This document shows, piece after piece, positions 60,495 to 64,000 of a stretch of 64,000 bases of DNA. Each line of letters opens with the position of its first letter. Positions within the stretch are counted from its first letter, which is position 1. The stretch is taken from assembly GCF_900114705.1 (NCBI RefSeq), contig NZ_FOTW01000029.1, forward strand, positions 28,781 through 92,780. The letters are read 5' to 3'. This DNA comes from Rugamonas rubra (GTDB lineage Bacteria > Pseudomonadota > Gammaproteobacteria > Burkholderiales > Burkholderiaceae_D). The notes beneath the pieces were generated by a model, which saw nothing but the letters and a program-made list of their open reading frames with translations, was not told the DNA's origin and did not search any database. The translations under genes were made by a program, and so were the position numbers.

Positions 60495-62342
60495 CTACTT
60501 CGACGCGGCGATCCAGCGCTCGACCCGCGCCTCCAGGATGGGCAGCGGCAAGGTGCCGTCGCCGATCACCACGGCGTGGAACTTCGGATAGCTGAACTTG
60601 TCGCCCAGCGCCTGCTCGGCCCGGCCGCGCAGCTCGAGTATCTTCAGCGCGCCGATCTTGTAGCTCAGCGCCTGCGCCGGAATGACCATGTAGCGTTCGA
60701 TCTGGTTGCGCGCCCGCGCCTCGCTGTAGCCCAGCGTCTCGACGGTGTAGGCGATGGCCTGCTCGCGGCTCCAGCCCAGCGCGTGCATGCCGGTGTCGAC
60801 CACCAGGCGCACTGCGCGTAGCATCTCCGCGTTCAGGTGGCCGTAGTAGTAGGCCGGATCGTCGTACAGGCCGAACTGCTTGCCCATGGTCTCCGAGTAC
60901 AGCGCCCAGCCCTCGGTGAAGGCGGCGTTGTTCGGGTTCTCGGTGCTGAACTTGCGGAAGTCGGGCAGGCCGATCTCCTTGAGCAGGGCGGCGTGCAGGT
61001 GGTGGCCGGGCAGGCCCTCGTGCAGGAACAGGCTGGCCATCTCGACCCGGCTGTACTGTTTGGCATCGTTGACCACCGGCCAGAACACGCCGGGATGCGA
61101 ACCGTCGGCGGCCGACGGCGTGTAATGGTCCGACGCCGTGGCGCGCGTCAGCTCCGGCTCGAGTTGCAGCTCCAGCTTGGCCTTGGGCACCAGGCTGTAG
61201 TAGGCCGGCAGCTTTTGCAGCACCGTCGCGTAGATCTGGCGGTAGGCGTCGAGCACCTCGGCGTCGCTGCGGAAGGGCTTGAACTTGTCCTGCGCGCTGA
61301 CCCACTGCGGCAGTTGCTGCGGCGGTCCGTCGTAGCCCAGTTGCGGGCCGAGGGCCAGCAGTTGCTGCTTGATCCGCGCCACCTCCTCCAGTCCCTTGGC
61401 GTGCACCTGCTGCGGCGTCAGCGGCAGGTTGGTGCTGTCCTGGATGCGCGCCAGATACCAGGCCTTGCCGTTCGGCAGCGCGTCCCAACCGCTGCTGGCG
61501 CGGCCGGCCGCCAGGTAGTCCGTTTCGAGGAAGCGCACCAGGCGCTCCAGCGCCGGGGCCAGCTTGGCGGCGACGGTGTGGCGGTAGGCGGCGCTCAGTT
61601 TTTGCTGGTCGGCGGCGGAGAACTCGGCGGGCAGGCGCGTCGCCGGCGAGTAGAACACGCTGGCCTCCGGCGTGGCGCTGCGCAGCGCCTGGAACTGCGG
61701 CAGCATCGCCACGGTGATGGCCTTCGGTTGCACCACGCCGAGGCGGATGCCTTCGCGCATGTTGGCGATGGCCTGGGCTATCCACGCCGGTAGTTGATTC
61801 AGGCGGTTCAGATAGGCGCGGTGTTGCTTGACCGTGGACAGCGGCTGCGAGCCGGTGCCGCCGGCGTAGTTGGCCAGCGTGCTGGGCACGTTGTCCATCT
61901 GGTTGAGCGGCAGCAGGTGCTCGGGGTAGGGCGCCAGCTTGAGCGCGCCGTCCAGCTCGTAGGCGAGCAGGTCGTAGGTCAGCTGGTCCTGCTCGCCCAG
62001 CGCGGCGCGGGCGACGCCGCGCAGGCGCAGCTGCAACTGGCGGTACATGGCGAATTGCAGCGCGCGCACCTTGGGCGAGATGGCCAGGCCGATCTGGTCG
62101 TCGTAGCGGCTGTCGCCGTTGGCGGTGGCGAACAGCAGCGGGTCGTACTTGGCGCGGGCGAGGTGGAAGGCGTCGGCCAGCCGGTCCAGCTGCTTCTTCG
62201 CTTGCGCCGACGCTTGCGCTTGCGCCGCTGCCGACGCGGCGGCCTGCGCCGGCGGTGTCGTCAGCGCGCCGGCGGCGCCGGCCAGCAGGCAGGCGAGCAG
62301 GGTGGTGCGGCGGAGCGTGGCGAGGGAAAGCGGCTGCGGCAT
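60495..62342 (-). CDS. DUF885 family metallopeptidase-like protein, secreted
   Basis: A 615-residue exported protein. Signal peptide MPQPLSLATLRRTTLLACLL with Ala-rich cleavage region. The metal motif FLHEGLPGHHLHAALL (HExxxHH type) and EGWALYSE are hallmarks of DUF885, a family thought to be carboxypeptidase-like. AAGGA lies eight bases before the ATG at 62342; the frame runs upstream to 62468 without good start. Its first part is duplicated in broken form at 63192-63431. Confidence 0.87.
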   Translation of the reverse strand: MPQPLSLATLRRTTLLACLLAGAAGALTTPPAQAAASAAAQAQASAQAKKQLDRLADAFHLARAKYDPLLFATANGDSRYDDQIGLAISPKVRALQFAMYRQLQLRLRGVARAALGEQDQLTYDLLAYELDGALKLAPYPEHLLPLNQMDNVPSTLANYAGGTGSQPLSTVKQHRAYLNRLNQLPAWIAQAIANMREGIRLGVVQPKAITVAMLPQFQALRSATPEASVFYSPATRLPAEFSAADQQKLSAAYRHTVAAKLAPALERLVRFLETDYLAAGRASSGWDALPNGKAWYLARIQDSTNLPLTPQQVHAKGLEEVARIKQQLLALGPQLGYDGPPQQLPQWVSAQDKFKPFRSDAEVLDAYRQIYATVLQKLPAYYSLVPKAKLELQLEPELTRATASDHYTPSAADGSHPGVFWPVVNDAKQYSRVEMASLFLHEGLPGHHLHAALLKEIGLPDFRKFSTENPNNAAFTEGWALYSETMGKQFGLYDDPAYYYGHLNAEMLRAVRLVVDTGMHALGWSREQAIAYTVETLGYSEARARNQIERYMVIPAQALSYKIGALKILELRGRAEQALGDKFSYPKFHAVVIGDGTLPLPILEARVERWIAASK

Positions 62343-62472
62343 GGCGATGTCCTTGGCGGTGGTTGGGGTGGCCACAGAATACCGCAGTTCCAGCCGGCCG
62401 CCTTCATCGGTGTGCCCCATGCCATATCGAGGGGGCGACGCGAGTGCCGGCTCCTGCTTTACCGCCATGCTG

Positions 62473-62490
62473 GTAGCACAATTGTGCTAC
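62473..62490 (+). promoter_or_regulatory. palindromic operator before the ParDE pair
   Basis: Perfect 18-base palindrome GTAGCACAATTGTGCTAC, 26 bases before parD. Ribbon-helix-helix antitoxins bind such palindromes to repress their own promoters. Confidence 0.7.
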
Positions 62491-62516
62491 ATTGAAGCGT
62501 ACCCACGGAGATCTCC

Positions 62517-62804
62517 ATGTCCACGACGACAACGATTCGCCTGCCCGAGGAATTGAAGGCGCGCATTGCCAGCGCCGCCGAGCGCGCAGGCAAGACGACC
62601 CACAGTTTCATTCTCGAGGCCATCACGGAGAAGGCGGAAATCGAGGAGCAACGGGCGGGCTTTGATGCCGAGGCCGATGCGCGGTTTACCAAGATCGTCG
62701 CCACCGGGAAAACCATACCTTGGTCGGAGATGCGCCAATACCTTGAGGCTCGCCTTGCCGGTCAGCAGCCGCCCCGTCCTGTCGCCAAGAAAAAACGGGA
62801 CTGA
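62517..62804 (+). CDS. ParD/CopG-type ribbon-helix-helix antitoxin
   Basis: A 95-residue protein starting with a ribbon-helix-helix (TTTTIRLPEELKARIASAA, then THSFILEAITEKAE) and a charged C-terminal half that would wrap the toxin (WSEMRQYLEARL). Binds the toxin and represses the operon. GGAG is seven bases before the ATG. Toxin gene starts two bases after its stop. Confidence 0.88.
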   Translation: MSTTTTIRLPEELKARIASAAERAGKTTHSFILEAITEKAEIEEQRAGFDAEADARFTKIVATGKTIPWSEMRQYLEARLAGQQPPRPVAKKKRD

Positions 62805-62806
62805 AC

Positions 62807-63103
62807 ATGGCCCGCGTCGAGTTGGCCGCCGAAGTTGCGGAGGACTTCGACCGCATTCTGGCCTTCCTTGCGCAACATGACGCGGCCGCCGCAGCCGCGC
62901 GCGTGATGGAAATCATGCAGGCGGTTGAGGTTCTTGCGCACAACCCTCTCATAGGCAGACCCATTTCGAACGGCAAGCGGGAGCTTGTCATTGGACGGAG
63001 GTCGCATGGCTACGTGGCCTTGTACCAGTACGTGGAAGCGATCGACACAGCGTTTGTGCTCGCCGTGCGTAGCCAGCGCGAGGCTGGCTATATCCGGAAC
63101 TAA
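62807..63103 (+). CDS. ParE/RelE-family toxin
   Basis: A 98-residue toxin of the ParE/RelE superfamily. Sequence hallmarks: AEDFDRILAFLAQHD, then HNPLIGRPI and the late ELVIGRRSHGYVALYQY with terminal VLAVRSQREAGY. ParE toxins poison DNA gyrase, RelE toxins cut mRNA; this one resembles ParE more. Both genes look intact. The pair lies between DUF885 and a broken copy of its 5' end. Confidence 0.88.
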   Translation: MARVELAAEVAEDFDRILAFLAQHDAAAAAARVMEIMQAVEVLAHNPLIGRPISNGKRELVIGRRSHGYVALYQYVEAIDTAFVLAVRSQREAGYIRN

Positions 63104-63172
63104 TTAGTCGTCCGCCGCGTGGAGCTTGGCGCGCAGATCCTCGACCAGGCGCTTGCGGCTGCTCACCGGCTA
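63104..63172 (-). pseudogene. 20-codon C-terminal fragment of an unknown gene
   Basis: Between stops at 63170-63172 and 63104-63106 the minus strand reads PVSSRKRLVEDLRAKLHAAD and a last D. It touches the ParE stop codon region. It looks like a leftover gene end; family unknown. Confidence 0.25.
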
Positions 63173-63191
63173 CTTGACGGGCGAGAACGGC

Positions 63192-63383
63192 GTGTTGTTT
63201 GACCGTGGACAGCGGCTGCGAGAAGGTGCCGCCGGCGTAGTTGACCAGCGTGCTGGGCACGTTGTCCATTTGCTTGAGCGGCAGCAGGTGTTCGGGGTAG
63301 GGCGCCAGGTTGAGCGCGCCGGCCAGCAGGCAGGCGACCAGGGTGGTGCGGCGGAGCGTAGCGAGAGAGAACGGCTGCGGCAT
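63192..63383 (-). pseudogene. decayed partial duplicate of the DUF885 gene 5' end
   Basis: From the ATG at 63383 the frame gives MPQPFSLATLRRTTLVACLL, matching the DUF885 signal peptide, then jumps to LAPYPEHLLPLKQMDNVPST and STVKQH, which lie about 130 residues further on in the intact protein. So an internal deletion of about 320 bases is present, and the rest of the gene is gone after 63192. The match extends through the leader to about 63431. Confidence 0.85.
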
Positions 63384-63494
63384 GGCGATGTCCTGGGTGG
63401 CGTTAGGGCGCCACAGAATACCGCGATTCCGCCGCAGCGTACCTTGGCGAGCTTGATCAATGCTATTTATCGAGTCCCCCACTACGATTGTGGC

Positions 63495-63600
63495 ATGATA
63501 CAAATTATCCAGTCTAAGACGTTTCTGCGGTGGTCGACAGGGCTACGTGATCAGCTTGCACAAGCGTTGATCGCGGCGCGCCTGACCCGTTTGACCAAGT
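63495..63600 (+). pseudogene. RelE/HigB-like toxin gene truncated by an IS element
   Basis: Starts MIQIIQSKTFLRWSTGLRD and continues QLAQALIAARLTRLT, the N-terminal third of the phage-Gp49/HigB-type addiction toxins (family about 100 residues). After residue 35 the sequence becomes the end of an IS200/IS605 element. An antitoxin gene normally follows this toxin and would lie beyond the element. Confidence 0.6.
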
Positions 63601-63669
63601 GCGCGGCAAGCCCCGTCCTTCAGGACGGGGTCAAGAGCGCGGACGGCGCAGCCGTCCGGTTTGGTGCAT

Positions 63670-64000
63670 CTAGTGCGGTGTCTGCTGCTGCTGCTGCTGC
63701 TGCTCGATGTACTGGCGGATAACTGCAATGGGCGCACCACCACAGCTGCCTGCGAAGTAGGACGGCGACCACAACGCGCCTCCCCATAGTTTCTTGCAGA
63801 TGCTCGGATAGTTCTTCTTCCGAATCATCCGGCTCGACACGCCCTTCAGGCTGTTCACCAGATTCGAGACGGAAACCTTGGGCGGGTAGTTCACCAGCAG
63901 ATGTACATGATCGTCCTCGCCATCGAACTCCACCAGTTCGGACTCGAAGTCCGCGCAGACGCTTGCAAAGATTGGCCTGAGGTCGTCGAGTATCTCTTTT
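63670..64000 (-). CDS. tnpA: IS200/IS605 transposase TnpA (N-terminus outside window)
   Basis: HUH-type Y1 single-strand transposase. The visible 109 residues are open to the window edge. The catalytic HUH motif is HVH in GEDDHVHLLVNYPPK; the nucleophilic tyrosine is in AVIRQYIEQQ. KLWGGALWSPSYFAGSCGG is the family core. The protein ends with seven glutamines encoded by a (CTG)7 tract at 63682-63702. A GTG at 63931-63933 is an internal codon, not the start. No tnpB is visible. Confidence 0.9.
   Translation of the reverse strand, partial: KEILDDLRPIFASVCADFESELVEFDGEDDHVHLLVNYPPKVSVSNLVNSLKGVSSRMIRKKNYPSICKKLWGGALWSPSYFAGSCGGAPIAVIRQYIEQQQQQQQTPH
63682..63702. repeat. (CTG)7 trinucleotide tract in tnpA
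   Basis: Seven perfect CTG units on the plus strand encode the polyglutamine end of the transposase; prone to slippage. Confidence 0.9.

Larger units (their letters stand above)
63601..64000 (-). mobile_element. IS200/IS605 family element (right end and transposase; continues past the window)
   Basis: The 3' end of the element, read on the minus strand. It contains two perfect hairpins: CCCCGTCC/GGACGGGG with loop TTCA (63611-63630), typical of IS200/IS605 subterminal structures, and GGACGGC/GCCGTCC (63641-63657). The exact end is not resolved, about 63600. It truncates the toxin gene on its left. Confidence 0.75.

Overview
The window is high-GC chromosomal DNA from a betaproteobacterium, most likely Oxalobacteraceae (Massilia/Duganella/Janthinobacterium type). 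This rests on gene order (ccsBA next to cytochrome c4 and engB; lptM-lysA opposite cyaY and mrcA; pilMNOPQ beside aroK/aroB; lolB-ispE-tRNA-Gln-prs-rplY-pth) and on protein resemblance, not on a database search. Long antisense frames are common because of the GC content and were treated as shadows.

Layout. 1-7053: 3' part of an RND efflux pump, a large FAD/NAD(P)-binding protein, a TonB-like anchored protein and a secreted hydrolase. 7216-15138: hemB, engB, cytochrome c4, the ResB/CcsA cytochrome c maturation pair and the MsrPQ methionine sulfoxide repair system, a coherent heme/redox block. 15139-17287: a small lower-GC accessory patch with a HEPN-type Abi-like gene, an orphan RelB/DinJ antitoxin and a decayed reading frame. 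17288-22335: lysA-lptM, cyaY and mrcA. 22336-27660: the type IV pilus assembly operon pilMNOPQ, followed by an Ig-like lipoprotein, a fused shikimate kinase/3-dehydroquinate synthase (AroKB) and dgt.

32903-44731 is a tetrathionate respiration locus: ttrBCA (ferredoxin, membrane quinol subunit, molybdopterin catalytic subunit) and a convergent ttrSR two-component pair. The two halves are separated by about 4 kb of more even-GC DNA carrying a Tle3-type T6SS phospholipase and a Tla3-type adaptor lipoprotein, with broken gene ends on both sides of the effector. 44731-48807: mutY, a dynamin-like GTPase and mutM. 48955-55359: a TPR lipoprotein, lolB, ispE, tRNA-Gln, prs, rplY and pth, an essential housekeeping block. 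55493-62342: the coupled DUF3999/DUF2339 membrane pair and a DUF885 peptidase-like protein. 62473-64000: mobile debris with a ParDE toxin-antitoxin pair, a decayed duplicate of the DUF885 5' end, a second toxin gene cut off by an IS200/IS605 element, and that element's transposase running off the window.

Most notable: the AroKB fusion, the ttr locus interrupted by a Tle3/Tla3 module with remnant genes, the ParDE insertion between DUF885 and its broken copy, two REP-like intergenic palindrome families sharing a GGGTCAG core, and a long hairpin abutting the msrP ribosome binding site. No CRISPR array, rRNA or prophage was seen. No wholly new system can be claimed from sequence alone; the DUF2339/DUF3999 pair and the Tla3 leader arrangement are the least understood pieces.
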